DNA of 64,000 nucleotides from Rhizobium vallis (GCF_003985155.1 NZ_ML133691.1:186001-250000); one strand, 5' to 3'. Shown: positions 46,296 to 54,991, numbered from the stretch's first letter. A program made the numbers and translations. The notes: a model not told the origin generated them from the letters alone.

Positions 46296-47081
46296 TTACA
46301 GATCCGACGGGAGGTCGGTGCCGAGCCACTTCTGCGCAACGGCGTTTAAAGTGCCATCGGTTTTGGCGGCGGCGACGATGCCGTTTACCTTCTCCAGAAG
46401 GGCCGGCTGTTCCTTGTTGAGACCGATGTAGCAGGGCGAATTCTTGATAAGGAACTTCAGCTCAGGACGCTTGGGAGGATTTTTGGCGAGGATCGCGGCG
46501 GCCACCACGTTGCCGGTGGCAACGATGTCGACCTGGCCAGACAGGAACGCCGAGATGGTGCCGTTGTTGTCCTCGTAACGCTTGATTGTTGCGTCGGCCG
46601 GGACGATCTTCGTCAACTCGAGGTCCTCCACGGCGCCGCGTGTGACGCCGATGCTCTTGCCCGCGAGATCTTCCGCCTTGGCGACCGAAAGATCAGCCGG
46701 CCCGAAGACGCCGTTGAAGAAGGGGGCGTAGGCGATAGAGAAATCGATCACCTTTTCGCGCTCCGGATTCTTGCCGAGACTTGATATGACCAGATCGACT
46801 TTGTTCGTCTGCAAGTAGGGAATGCGGTTGGCGCTGGTGACCGGCACGAGTTCGGTTTTGACACCCAGCTTTTCAGCGACGAGATTGGCCACATCGATAT
46901 CGTAACCCATCGGCGCCATATCGGTGCCGACGCTGCCGAAGGGCGGGAAATCCTGCGGGACGGCGACCCGCAGCGTACCCCGTGCGGTGATGTCGGCTAG
47001 TGCATCGGCGTGAGAGGCGGAGGCGAAGCCGAAGCCTACCGCGAGCGTTGCGATTGCGAAGAAGACTCTTCTTGTCAGCAT
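46296..47081 (-). CDS. Polar amino acid ABC transporter substrate-binding protein (SBP family 3)
   Basis: 261 residues. Signal peptide FFAIATLAVGFGFASASHA with cleavage near residue 25. Family 3 fold: GTLRVAVPQDFPPFGSVG, GYDIDVANLVAEKLGVKTELV and DLVISSLGKNPEREKVIDFS. Captures a polar or charged amino acid in the periplasm. AGGAG lies ten bases before the ATG; the start overlaps the stop of the GntR gene by 7 bp, which couples regulator and transporter expression. Confidence 0.92.
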   Translation of the reverse strand: MLTRRVFFAIATLAVGFGFASASHADALADITARGTLRVAVPQDFPPFGSVGTDMAPMGYDIDVANLVAEKLGVKTELVPVTSANRIPYLQTNKVDLVISSLGKNPEREKVIDFSIAYAPFFNGVFGPADLSVAKAEDLAGKSIGVTRGAVEDLELTKIVPADATIKRYEDNNGTISAFLSGQVDIVATGNVVAAAILAKNPPKRPELKFLIKNSPCYIGLNKEQPALLEKVNGIVAAAKTDGTLNAVAQKWLGTDLPSDL

Positions 47082-47836
47082 GTGTTGATTGCTCCTTTGA
47101 AGTTGCGTTTTTTGGGGTCGGGCTGTGGGGAAACCGAAGAAGCGGTCTTGGGAGGGAGTGACAGGGAATTGCGCAGCTCCGAGAGCGGATCGGGGCGCGT
47201 GGTGAGGTCGAGGCCCATTTCCACTTCGTCGAGATGCTCGACGGAGAGTTCTGCTGCCCTGGTGAAATCGCCCGACTGCATGGCCTCGAAGATGCGGCAG
47301 TGACCGTCATGGGACTGCGCCGCGTGAAAATCGGACTGATAGAGCATCGAAATGAGGATCGTCCTCGCGGTGAGATCGCGCAGGATATCGACCAGGATGC
47401 CGTTGCCGCTCAATTCCGCGATGCGGATATGGAAATCGCCCATCAGATAGGTCAGGCGCTGGCGGTCGCCCGAAGCCAGTGCATGCTTTTCCTCGTGCAA
47501 GTGCGCCTCGAGAGCTTTGCGTCCTGCATCCGTCAGCGACCGCATGCTGCGCAGCAATCCGGCCTCGATAATGCGCCGTGCCTCATAGACCGCCATCGCA
47601 TCTTCGGCGGAAGGCTCGACGACGAACCAGCCGCGCCTCGGACTGACATGCACGATGCCGCGCGTTTCCAGGCGCATCATGGCTTCACGCACGCGGGTTC
47701 GCGACACGCCGAAGAGTGTGGCGAGCTGGTTTTCGCTGAGGCGCGTACCGGGACGAATCCTGGCCGAAAGAATCCCGGAGACGATCGTCTCCTCGATGGT
47801 CCTCTGCGTGATCTCGGTTGCGCGGCTATCTTGCAT
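47075..47836 (-). CDS. GntR family regulator, FCD subfamily
   Basis: About 253 residues. Winged helix: GILSARIRPGTRLSENQLATLFGVSRTRVREAMMRLE (conserved GntR block) and RRGWFVVEP; FCD domain: YEARRIIEAGLLRSM, FHIRIAELSGNGILVDIL and HCRIFEAMQSGD with metal-site residues. It is the first gene of the transporter operon and probably its repressor, sensing the transported amino acid. The ATG at 47836 lies inside a perfect palindrome and has no clear ribosome binding site; a GTG at 47875 is an alternative start. Leaderless translation is possible. Confidence 0.9.
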   Translation of the reverse strand: MQDSRATEITQRTIEETIVSGILSARIRPGTRLSENQLATLFGVSRTRVREAMMRLETRGIVHVSPRRGWFVVEPSAEDAMAVYEARRIIEAGLLRSMRSLTDAGRKALEAHLHEEKHALASGDRQRLTYLMGDFHIRIAELSGNGILVDILRDLTARTILISMLYQSDFHAAQSHDGHCRIFEAMQSGDFTRAAELSVEHLDEVEMGLDLTTRPDPLSELRNSLSLPPKTASSVSPQPDPKKRNFKGAINTC

Positions 47837-47845
47837 ACAAGATAG
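47826..47845. promoter_or_regulatory. Perfect palindrome over the GntR start codon (candidate autoregulatory operator)
   Basis: CTATCTTG at 47826-47833 and CAAGATAG at 47838-47845 form an 8-bp perfect inverted repeat with a four-base centre. The centre region contains the ATG of the GntR gene. FCD-type GntR proteins often bind sites of this size and TTG/CAA character. Confidence 0.55.
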
Positions 47846-47875
47846 AAAAGCAAAGCTCGTGCCAAAACCCCGCAC

Positions 47876-48200
47876 TCAGGATTTTCAGGAGATTCCGGCT
47901 CGCCTGCATATATTTTGCGCGCCGGGGGGTGCAGGATTGAGCGTAAATTAGTCGCGCCAGGGCAGATGGCCGGCAGAAGACGACCAGTGCCACGCTTGGC
48001 AACGATCGGTATCTGCATGCCTATTTAAGCAAGCATACCGAGTAGTGAAGGGACGCCTTTCGCAACCAACACCGGGCGTCCGGCCGCAACGCAAGGACGA
48101 TCTGCCTTTTAAGGCGCGGCAACCCAGCATCAGCACACGCCGCCGAGGCCGCTCGGAAATATCAACGATGCGGAAATGGCTCGCGGTACAGCTCAAACTA
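47876..48200. other. Intergenic region, no supported gene
   Basis: 325 bp upstream of the GntR-led operon and downstream of the LysR gene ending at 48201. It should contain the operon promoter. Short frames on both strands do not resemble proteins. Confidence 0.35.
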
Positions 48201-49106
48201 CTACGTCGCTGTGAAGACGCCCACTAACTCATTCACAGTTTGTCGCATGCCAGTGGTGAGTTGGCGCCCTCGTTGCCAGAACACCACGTAGTGGTAGATG
48301 GCGCCAGGTTCGAATGGCCTGAACTCCAGCCCGAATTGCCGATATTCGCGCGCAATCAGGCTATTGATGATCGAAATTCCGACGCCGGCCGCGACGAAGC
48401 CTACGTCATGGCCGTTCGCGTCGTATTCAACGGCTATATCCGGTTCTACGCCCCGGTATCGCAAGGCGTTGATATTCATCTGATGAGCCGCAAACTGGGG
48501 TTCTATGTCCACCAATGCTTCACCGATAATATCCTCTGGCGTGACCACGTCTTTGGCGGCCAACCGATGTCCCGCTTGGAACAAACAGACGTTTGTGGCC
48601 GTAGCAGCCGGTGCCCACTCGAAGGCACGTTCATCGAGCGGCAGGCGCGAAACTCCCAGATCGGCTCGGCCGTTGAGAACGTGCTCTGCGATCTGCTGGT
48701 AGCTGCCGGATCTGATCTGAAACGATAGGGGATTGCTCTTCCGGACGGCTTGGATGGCCCGGGGGATGGCGTTCAGACAGAAAACGCCCGGAGCAGCCAA
48801 GCTCAATGAGCCCGGCTCCTCGTTGCGCAAGGCAGCCATCGACCTTGCGATCCGGTCGACGCTCTGCAAGGCACCGTCGACGCTGCGCAACAGATCCCAG
48901 GCACGATCGGTCGGTACCAGCCGATTATTCTCCCGCGCAAACAACACGAGATCAACCTCCAGCTCAAGCTGCCTGATCTGCTGACTGACGGCCGGCTGGG
49001 TGATCTTGAGGATCTTTGCGGCATGCCGTTCCGATCCTGCGCGCAAAACCTCGCGAAAAATCTGTAGCTGCCGGATCGTCACTCCTGTCGTGGTTTTGCC
49101 GACCAT
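48201..49106 (-). CDS. LysR family regulator of the adjacent amino-acid transporter operon
   Basis: About 301 residues from the ATG at 49106. Winged helix: IRQLQIFREVLRAGSERHAA, ITQPAVSQQIRQLELEVDLVLF, RENNRLVPTDRAW; then an effector domain with SLSLAAPGVFCLNAIPRAIQAV and GVGISIINSLIARE. The frame is open further upstream but not protein-like. It is divergent from the transporter operon at 49391-53060, which it probably controls; several palindromes lie in between. Confidence 0.9.
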   Translation of the reverse strand: MVGKTTTGVTIRQLQIFREVLRAGSERHAAKILKITQPAVSQQIRQLELEVDLVLFARENNRLVPTDRAWDLLRSVDGALQSVDRIARSMAALRNEEPGSLSLAAPGVFCLNAIPRAIQAVRKSNPLSFQIRSGSYQQIAEHVLNGRADLGVSRLPLDERAFEWAPAATATNVCLFQAGHRLAAKDVVTPEDIIGEALVDIEPQFAAHQMNINALRYRGVEPDIAVEYDANGHDVGFVAAGVGISIINSLIAREYRQFGLEFRPFEPGAIYHYVVFWQRGRQLTTGMRQTVNELVGVFTAT

Positions 49107-49187
49107 ATTTTCGGTCCCATGGTTTTGACCGGCCCGAGCGTCAACGCCGTCGAAGAGAGGTTCTCCGAGGCGGGCGGGAAACGGCAT

Positions 49188-49202
49188 ATAAGCTGAGCTT
49201 AT
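49188..49202. promoter_or_regulatory. Perfect palindrome ATAAGCT-G-AGCTTAT
   Basis: Seven-base arms (49188-49194 and 49196-49202) around a single G, about 82 bp before the LysR start. Size and position fit a LysR autoregulatory site. Confidence 0.45.
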
Positions 49203-49279
49203 CAAAATTAAGAACACCTTATAAATTGACGCCAAATTGTCAAAGTATAAATCTTGAGTGAACGCGAATATTACTTGAG

Positions 49280-49312
49280 ATTATAGGTATACATAATACT
49301 ATCTCCGGTAGT
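49280..49312. promoter_or_regulatory. Tandem palindromes before the transporter operon
   Basis: ATTAT ... ATAAT around a central GTATAC (49280-49297), followed directly by ACTATC-TCC-GGTAGT (49298-49312, 5 of 6 arm matches). Together they lie 79-111 bp before the GTG of the first permease, where a LysR activator site is expected. Confidence 0.4.
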
Positions 49313-49390
49313 ATGCACGCTTTTTGACAAGAAACTACACATAAGGCGACCTTATTTCGGGAAATCCGACATTAGGCGGGGAGGACCTGC

Positions 49391-50050
49391 GTGCTCAGCT
49401 TTGCACTTCAATTCTTCAATGGTCTCCAGGTCACCGTTGTACTGGCGCTCGTAAGCGGCGCACTAGGATCACTTCTCGGTCTGCTTGTCGCCATAGTCAA
49501 ACTGTCAAAGCTGGGTGTCTCAGTCCTCCTTGGACAGGCATACACGACGATCGTGCGCGGCCTGCCCGAACTGCTCGTCATTCTCGTCGTCTATTTCGGG
49601 GGAACGGCGGCCATCACTGCGCTGACGGGCCGCTATGTCGAAATCAATGCCTTTGCCGCGGGTGTAGCCGCACTGATGATCGTCTTTGGTGCCTATTCTG
49701 CGGAGATTTTCCGCGGCGCGATCGTGAGCGTTCCGCGAGGACAGGCGGAGGCCGCGCGCAGTCTGGGCCTGAAACCATGGCATATCTGGTTGTTCGTCAT
49801 CCTGCCGCAGATGATGCGCGTCGCCCTGCCAGCTTACGGCAATCTCTGGGTTTCCCTCGTGAAAGATACATCCCTCGTGTCTGTCATCGGGCTGACCGAC
49901 ATCATGCGTGTGGCCTTTATTGGTGCGGGATCGATGAGGGCACCGCTCACATTCTATCTGATGGCCTCGGCACTTTATCTCGCCGTCACCAGCCTGTCGC
50001 TCGCGTCGTTCCGCGCGCTCGAGCGGCGCATCCAAATTCCTGGTCACTGA
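49391..50050 (+). CDS. Polar amino acid ABC transporter permease
   Basis: 219 residues, starting at a GTG (49391) with GGGGAGGA upstream. HisM-type features: FNGLQVTVVLALVSGALGSLLGL, IVRGLPELLVILVVYFGG and the coupling loop AYSAEIFRGAIVSVPRGQAEAARSLGL. It forms a channel with the permease at 50063, 12 bp downstream. Confidence 0.9.
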   Translation: MLSFALQFFNGLQVTVVLALVSGALGSLLGLLVAIVKLSKLGVSVLLGQAYTTIVRGLPELLVILVVYFGGTAAITALTGRYVEINAFAAGVAALMIVFGAYSAEIFRGAIVSVPRGQAEAARSLGLKPWHIWLFVILPQMMRVALPAYGNLWVSLVKDTSLVSVIGLTDIMRVAFIGAGSMRAPLTFYLMASALYLAVTSLSLASFRALERRIQIPGH

Positions 50051-50062
50051 GGGATCGCAGCG

Positions 50063-50860
50063 ATGGACATCAAGCTGATCGTCGAAAGCATCTTCGTGCT
50101 GTCGCACGGTGTTTTCCTTACCCTTTCAGTGACTCTTCTATCGCTCGTGGTCAGCTTCATTCTGTCGGTGCCGCTCAGCCTTCTCAGAGCATCCCCGAAC
50201 AGGGTCCTCTCGGGATCGGTACTGGCGTATACCTATGTGTTTCGCGGCACGCCATTGCTCGTGCAGCTGTTCCTGGTCTATTACGGTCTCAGCCAACTGG
50301 CGGTCGTCCGTCAGAGTATCTTCTGGCCGTTGCTGCGCGAGCCGTTCTGGTGTGCGCTTGCCGCCTTCTCCTTGAACAGCACCGCTTATACGACCGAAGT
50401 ATTCAGAGCGGGCATACTGGCCGTCCCACGAGGCATCATCGAAGCCGCACAGGCACTCGGCCTGTCGAGACTGATGCAAATACGGCTGATCATATTCCCT
50501 TTGGCATTCAGGACGGTGCTTCCCTCCTATGCGAACGAAGTCATCGGCATGGTCAAGGCGAGCTCGCTGGCAAGCACCGTCACACTCCTGGAGATCACAG
50601 GACTGGCCCGCCGGATGGTCTCGGAGACATTCGCTCCCTACGAGGTCTTCCTGGCGGCAGGCCTTCTTTATCTGCTTCTGAACTTCATCGTTTCGGCATT
50701 CTTCCGAATGCTGGAGACGCATCTCACGCAGTCGCCGACCAGCAATTCAAGGAACGCCACAGCCGGCCCAATGGCCTCGAGGCTCCGGCGTCTTCGAAAG
50801 GCCGTGGACAAGCGAGCCCACACAAAACGGGGCGACGAAACATCCATCCACGTACTATAA
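50063..50860 (+). CDS. Polar amino acid ABC transporter permease
   Basis: 265 residues. Membrane segments with the family loops YVFRGTPLLVQLFLVYYGLSQL and AYTTEVFRAGILAVPRGIIEAAQALGL. The C-terminus carries about 40 extra basic residues (RLRRLRKAVDKRAHTKRG) beyond the usual end, apparently non-membrane. Partner of the permease at 49391. No ATPase gene follows. Confidence 0.9.
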   Translation: MDIKLIVESIFVLSHGVFLTLSVTLLSLVVSFILSVPLSLLRASPNRVLSGSVLAYTYVFRGTPLLVQLFLVYYGLSQLAVVRQSIFWPLLREPFWCALAAFSLNSTAYTTEVFRAGILAVPRGIIEAAQALGLSRLMQIRLIIFPLAFRTVLPSYANEVIGMVKASSLASTVTLLEITGLARRMVSETFAPYEVFLAAGLLYLLLNFIVSAFFRMLETHLTQSPTSNSRNATAGPMASRLRRLRKAVDKRAHTKRGDETSIHVL

Positions 50861-50875
50861 AAAGGGAAACAGCAA

Positions 50876-51721
50876 ATGCTCAAGTCCATGCTCCTAGCAT
50901 CGCTCATCGCTCTCACGAGCCAGACCGCCGTCCAAGCTATGGATCGCAAAGTGCTTACGATTGCGACAGAAGGCGCCTCTCCGCCCTGGGACATGATCGA
51001 CACAGAAGGAAAGCTGGTCGGCTACGACATAGACGTCGGCACAGATTTATGCCGACGCATCGCGATCGAATGCAAGTTCGTCGCTCAGGACTGGGATGGG
51101 ATCATCCCGGCACTGACCGTCGGCAAGTTCGATGCGATCATGTCCGGCATGGCGATCACGGAAAAGCGCAGGAGGTCGATCGCTTTTTCGCGACCCTATG
51201 CCGGCGGCTTCAATCAGTTGGTAATGCGAAGGGACCTTCAGCTCCCGGCAACCGACACCAACGCTAAAATCAACCTTACAAGCGTTGGCGCAGAGCAACA
51301 GGCAATCCTCGGGCAGCTCCAATCGGCGCTCTCCGGCAAGACTTTGGGCGTTCTGAGGTCCTCCAATTCCGAAGCCGTCCTCAACGAGCTCTTCGGCAAA
51401 GTTGCAACGATCCGGAGCTACGACACCCAGGACAATCTCCATCTGGATCTCGCCGCAGGCCGTATCGATGGCGGCCTTGCCGACTATTTCACGTGGAAGA
51501 CATTCCTTGATGGTAAGGATGGTGAGACAGCCGCCTTCTACGGCCCGGAACTATCGGGCGGTCTGTGGGGGCCAGGCGTCGGGGTCGGCATCCGCAAGGA
51601 AGATACCGATCTGGTCGCGGCCTTCGACAAGGCCATCGATGAGAGCGTCAGAGACGGAACACTGAAGGCGCTTAGCCTGAAGTGGTTCGGAATCGATATC
51701 TCCCCATCCGCGACGCCGTGA
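50876..51721 (+). CDS. Polar amino acid ABC transporter substrate-binding protein (SBP family 3)
   Basis: 281 residues, signal peptide MLASLIAL-like near the start with cleavage around residue 22 (VQA-M). Fold features: VLTIATEGASPPWDMIDTEG, YDIDVGTDLCRRIAIECKF, KFDAIMSGMAITEKRRRSIAFS. The periplasmic receptor for the two permeases upstream; basic amino acids or opine-like compounds are common ligands for this branch. AAAAGGGAAAC precedes the ATG. Confidence 0.9.
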   Translation: MLKSMLLASLIALTSQTAVQAMDRKVLTIATEGASPPWDMIDTEGKLVGYDIDVGTDLCRRIAIECKFVAQDWDGIIPALTVGKFDAIMSGMAITEKRRRSIAFSRPYAGGFNQLVMRRDLQLPATDTNAKINLTSVGAEQQAILGQLQSALSGKTLGVLRSSNSEAVLNELFGKVATIRSYDTQDNLHLDLAAGRIDGGLADYFTWKTFLDGKDGETAAFYGPELSGGLWGPGVGVGIRKEDTDLVAAFDKAIDESVRDGTLKALSLKWFGIDISPSATP

Positions 51722-51827
51722 GCCGGCGCGACGCTTGACCGGATGGAGAGATCTCGCCAGCAGCCAACCACAGGAACCGGCATCAGAACTGCCGGTTGAA
51801 TTCCAATTGAACATCGCAGGTAAACCG

Positions 51828-53060
51828 ATGCCCTCCCTTTTTACCGTGGCCGTGACGGGCCAGTCGCTCATCCATCACGATGTCAGAACTTGCCGGGATC
51901 CCGGCTTTCTGCAAATCGTGGATATCCTGAAAAAGGCCGATGTCGCCTTCACCAACTTCGAAGGCACGATCCTGGGGCGGCACGGCGGCTCTCCCATGAA
52001 AGGTTCATATTTCGGGTATTCCGACCCCTCTGTCCTCGATGCCCTGAGGCAAATAGGTTTCAACACCCTGGCGCTCTCCAACAACCATGCCTTCGATCTT
52101 GGCCCACCAGGTATCATGTCTACGCTCGAGGAGGTTCGTACCCACGGTTTCCTGCACGCAGGTATCGGTCTTGACCGCGATCATGCCGCAACGCCGGGTG
52201 CGGCGACCTTCGGCAACCAACATATGGCCTTGGTGGCAATGGATGCCGGCCCTGGACCTCGAAATATGTATGCCGAGAATGCGAGCAACCGCCGTCCGTC
52301 CAGACCCGGTGTGAACCAATTGAACGTGACCAGGATCTTCGAGGCGGATCAAGCCATATTCGACATGCTCGAAACCATCCAGGCGACGTTTCAAAGCTCG
52401 AAACTGGAACGGGCAAACTATGCCCAGCCCGATGATCCTCCGGTCGTGGACGATGACAAGGAAGTCGACTTCTACGGCACCATTTTCCGACGCTCCAGCG
52501 CCAATCGGCGTGTTATCGCGGTTGATCCTGAAAGTGCTTCAGGCCAGCTGACGGCAATTGCACAGGCCAGCTCTCGCGGGCAATTCGTTATCGCCTATCT
52601 GCACCATCATCACTGGGAACCGAACTGGCGCGACGTGCCGGACTGGGTCAGGGCATTCGCCCATGCCTGCATTGACGCCGGCGCCCAAGCCTTCGTCAGC
52701 CACGGGACACCGGTCCTGCAGCCGATCGAGATCTATAAACGCGCCCCCGTCTTCTTCGGCCTTGGGAATTTCTTCTTCCACACCGAAAAGGGTGAAACGG
52801 AATGGAGTTCGCCGGATGTCTGGAAGAGCGTGGTGGCCACATGCACCTTCGACCCGGCGGGATCCTTGACGATCGACCTTCTCCCCATTGTCCTCGGCGG
52901 AGAACAGATCGAAGAGCTGGACTTCCATCAGCGCCATGTGCCGGTTGCGGCGTTGGGCAAAACAGCGGAGCAGATCATCGATGATCTCGCCAAGCGCTCG
53001 ATCGAATTTGGCACGCTCATCGAGCGCAACGGTCCCTTGGGCAGAATTCATATTGCCTGA
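51828..53060 (+). CDS. CapA/PGA-type metallophosphatase-like protein
   Basis: About 410 residues. The CapA (poly-gamma-glutamate synthesis-like) domain of the calcineurin-like fold is visible: ADVAFTNFEGTI, FNTLALSNNHAFDLG with the NNH motif, GIGLDRDHAATPG, AYLHHHHWEPN and FVSHGTPVLQPIEIYKRAPVFFGLGNFF. No signal peptide or membrane anchor is seen, unlike typical CapA. The ATG at 51828 is chosen; a TTG at 51735 in the same frame would add 31 residues. It follows the binding-protein gene and is the last gene of the ABC operon, so it may hydrolyse a peptide- or amide-linked compound brought in by it. Function is inferred only from the fold. Confidence 0.8.
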   Translation: MPSLFTVAVTGQSLIHHDVRTCRDPGFLQIVDILKKADVAFTNFEGTILGRHGGSPMKGSYFGYSDPSVLDALRQIGFNTLALSNNHAFDLGPPGIMSTLEEVRTHGFLHAGIGLDRDHAATPGAATFGNQHMALVAMDAGPGPRNMYAENASNRRPSRPGVNQLNVTRIFEADQAIFDMLETIQATFQSSKLERANYAQPDDPPVVDDDKEVDFYGTIFRRSSANRRVIAVDPESASGQLTAIAQASSRGQFVIAYLHHHHWEPNWRDVPDWVRAFAHACIDAGAQAFVSHGTPVLQPIEIYKRAPVFFGLGNFFFHTEKGETEWSSPDVWKSVVATCTFDPAGSLTIDLLPIVLGGEQIEELDFHQRHVPVAALGKTAEQIIDDLAKRSIEFGTLIERNGPLGRIHIA

Positions 53061-53117
53061 AGGCAGGCACGGAAACATGGGGCCGCCTGCTTAAAATATG
53101 CTGGCATGAGGGGACGA

Positions 53118-53597
53118 TCAATCGTCATCGGCTTTATCCTCGTCTCCAGCGATTGCCCTGATTACCGCGAAGGTGCGGGTCCTGAGCTTTGGCGGAAGAC
53201 GAAGGATCTCCTCGACGAAACGGCGTCCTTCCGCTGTGGCGAGATAGGCGATCCTCTCATCTGCCTCGGGCGCGATAGCCGCCCCCTTCCTTGAACCTGG
53301 TTGCGGCAGCCCATCGAAAAAGCAGCCCACCGGCACATTCAGACCGCTGGCGATTTCATAGAGCATCGACGCGCTGATGCGGTTCTTGCCACTCTCATAT
53401 TTCTGGACCTGCTGGTAGCTCAGGCCAACTTTCTGACCGAGTTCGGTTTGCGACAGGTTGGAGTGAACCCGCCTGATGCGAAGCTGCTGGCCCACGTGAA
53501 TATCGACCGGATGCGACGCTTGGTCGCCGTCGTCTCCAGCCCGAAACATGTTGGGCCCAGAGTTACCTGCGAACCGCTTTTCTACCCGATCATGCAT
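53118..53597 (-). CDS. XRE family transcriptional regulator
   Basis: About 159 residues. A central helix-turn-helix (VGQQLRIRRVHSNLSQTELGQKVGLSYQQVQKYESG, conserved XRE blocks) followed by ASMLYEIASGLNVPVGCFF and a C-terminal extension. The pattern is common in rhizobial PhrR/PraR-like regulators. The ATG at 53597 is chosen; an upstream ATG at 53651 is in frame. It is divergent from a second XRE gene and converges with the CapA-like gene. Confidence 0.85.
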   Translation of the reverse strand: MHDRVEKRFAGNSGPNMFRAGDDGDQASHPVDIHVGQQLRIRRVHSNLSQTELGQKVGLSYQQVQKYESGKNRISASMLYEIASGLNVPVGCFFDGLPQPGSRKGAAIAPEADERIAYLATAEGRRFVEEILRLPPKLRTRTFAVIRAIAGDEDKADDD

Positions 53598-53689
53598 TGC
53601 CTTAGATCCTTGACCCCTATGCCCGCGAAAATCGGCGTTAGCCAGACGCAAAGCATCGCAGTCCCCTACGCCGCAGGGTCGACCTCGAA

Positions 53690-53723
53690 ATATCTGAATT
53701 TAAGATAACTGAAAATCAGATAT
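53690..53723. promoter_or_regulatory. Inverted repeat between divergent XRE genes
   Basis: ATATCTGA (53690-53697) and TCAGATAT (53716-53723) form perfect 8-bp arms 18 bases apart in an AT-rich gap. This is a likely operator for one or both XRE proteins. Confidence 0.5.
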
Positions 53724-53746
53724 AACGAAAGAGCCTATCTCAATCG

Positions 53747-53998
53747 GTGGGTGAATACGTGGCGAAGACACTCGGCACGGAACGACATAAAGCGCTCATT
53801 GCGCTGTTGATCGAAAAGCGCGAAGCCGCCGGCCTGACGCAGATTGAGCTTGCGAAGAAGCTTGGAGAATATCAGTCTTTCGTGGCTCGCTTGGAAAGCG
53901 GCCAGCGCAGAGTTGACGTCATCGAATTTCTAGAACTATCGGAAATTCTAGGTTTCGATCCCGACAAAGCACTACGGACAATATCCCATTTTGAATAG
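53747..53998 (+). CDS. Small XRE family helix-turn-helix protein
   Basis: 83 residues, essentially one helix-turn-helix domain: LIALLIEKREAAGLTQIELAKKLGEYQSFVARLESGQR then VIEFLELSEILGFDP. The start is a GTG at 53747 (a GTG at 53759 is also in frame). It resembles phage- or plasmid-type repressors and antitoxin-like regulators. No toxin partner is seen next to it. Confidence 0.82.
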   Translation: MGEYVAKTLGTERHKALIALLIEKREAAGLTQIELAKKLGEYQSFVARLESGQRRVDVIEFLELSEILGFDPDKALRTISHFE

Positions 53999-54419
53999 CG
54001 TCTTCTCGAGACTGGATCGGATCTGTTGCTCGAGCGTTCCTCGCTTGCCGCGCGGCTAATCCGTAAGTGTTTCTGAGCTGTTTGCAGGGATCGACCCAAA
54101 AGACGGCCGCAATCACTTCGTTCCGGGCGGGAGCGAGAGGATTCCTGATGTGCCGGCCCCCACAGTTCTGAGAGATTATGAAGAGGCGGCGTTTCGATGC
54201 ACAATTGTGAGTGAAAAGAGCGCCATACCGATTGCGGCGTTCGGCACGGCGGCAAGAAGCCGGTCGAACCAAAAACGGCCATCTTTCATAAGCGGAACGC
54301 AATGGGATGCCTAAAAATGCAATGCGATGTCCGGATGCTGTCCCATCTTTTTTGTCCACACTGAACCGAACGACAGAAAGACCTTCGACCCTAGGCGTTT
54401 CGGGCTCTGGAAGGTGGCT
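53999..54419. other. Intergenic region, no supported gene
   Basis: About 420 bp. A long minus-strand frame (53919-54359) and other frames run through it, but codon use and sequence show no family. Probably decayed sequence at the edge of a rearranged segment. Confidence 0.4.
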
Positions 54420-54691
54420 TCAACGCTCGCGCAAACTATCCTGCAAGGCCTTTGTTAGCGGCTCGAAGAAATAACTGACGAGCCGCCGTTCACCGGTAAT
54501 CACGTCAACCGTCGACGTCATGCCAGCCGCAAGCTTGATATCCCCCGCCGGCGAGCGGGGGATGGCCGTCAGCTTCAGGCGTGGCGTAAACCCATTGCTG
54601 CCGTGCGCTATCCTCCGGGTGTCGGCTCCGACGTTCGTGACCTCCCCCTTGAATAGCCCGTAGCGTTCGGCCGGATACGCATCCATTTTGA
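54420..54691 (-). pseudogene. C-terminal fragment of an HlyD-family membrane fusion protein
   Basis: The 90-residue peptide (MDAYPAERYGLFKGEV, then LAAGMTSTVDVITGERRLVSYFFEPLTKALQDSLRER in blocks) matches the end of HlyD/PrtE-type adaptors of type I secretion, which are about 430 residues long. The N-terminal 80 percent is missing; the frame ends at about 54691, where a repC-like fragment begins on the other strand. No ABC exporter or outer-membrane partner is nearby. Confidence 0.7.
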
Positions 54692-54694
54692 CAT

Positions 54695-54880
54695 GTGATG
54701 GGTGCGGAAAACGCTGCAACGGTGATGGCCTGCATCCTGGAGCGCGGCGGCCACATCAATTCGACCGGCGGCTATCTTCGTAACCTGACGCGGCGAGGCG
54801 AAAAGGGAGAATTCGCGATCGGCCCGACGCTCATAGCGTTCCTACGGGCAAACGCGCCAGACGGCCGAAAGGAGGGGTAG
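54695..54880 (+). pseudogene. C-terminal fragment of RepC plasmid replication initiator
   Basis: About 61 residues (ATVMACILERGGHINSTGGYLRNLT in part, then GEFAIGPTLIAFLRAN) match the C-terminus of RepC, the initiator of repABC plasmids in Rhizobiales (about 400 residues). The rest of repC, repA and repB are absent. The fragment meets the HlyD fragment at about 54692, so two unrelated genes were joined by deletion or recombination. It indicates past plasmid integration or rearrangement. Confidence 0.65.
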
Positions 54881-54991
54881 GCCTCCGGTCTCCACATGGG
54901 CGCTTATGGCCAGGTCCGGGGAATGGTCAGCGGATTTTTGAGGGCAGGGGATGGGGCAAGCCATATGTCGGACTGCTCGACATGCAGCACT

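Noticed and set aside
53919..54359. 146-codon minus-strand frame
   Set aside because: Overlaps the end of the small XRE gene in antisense and has no family features.
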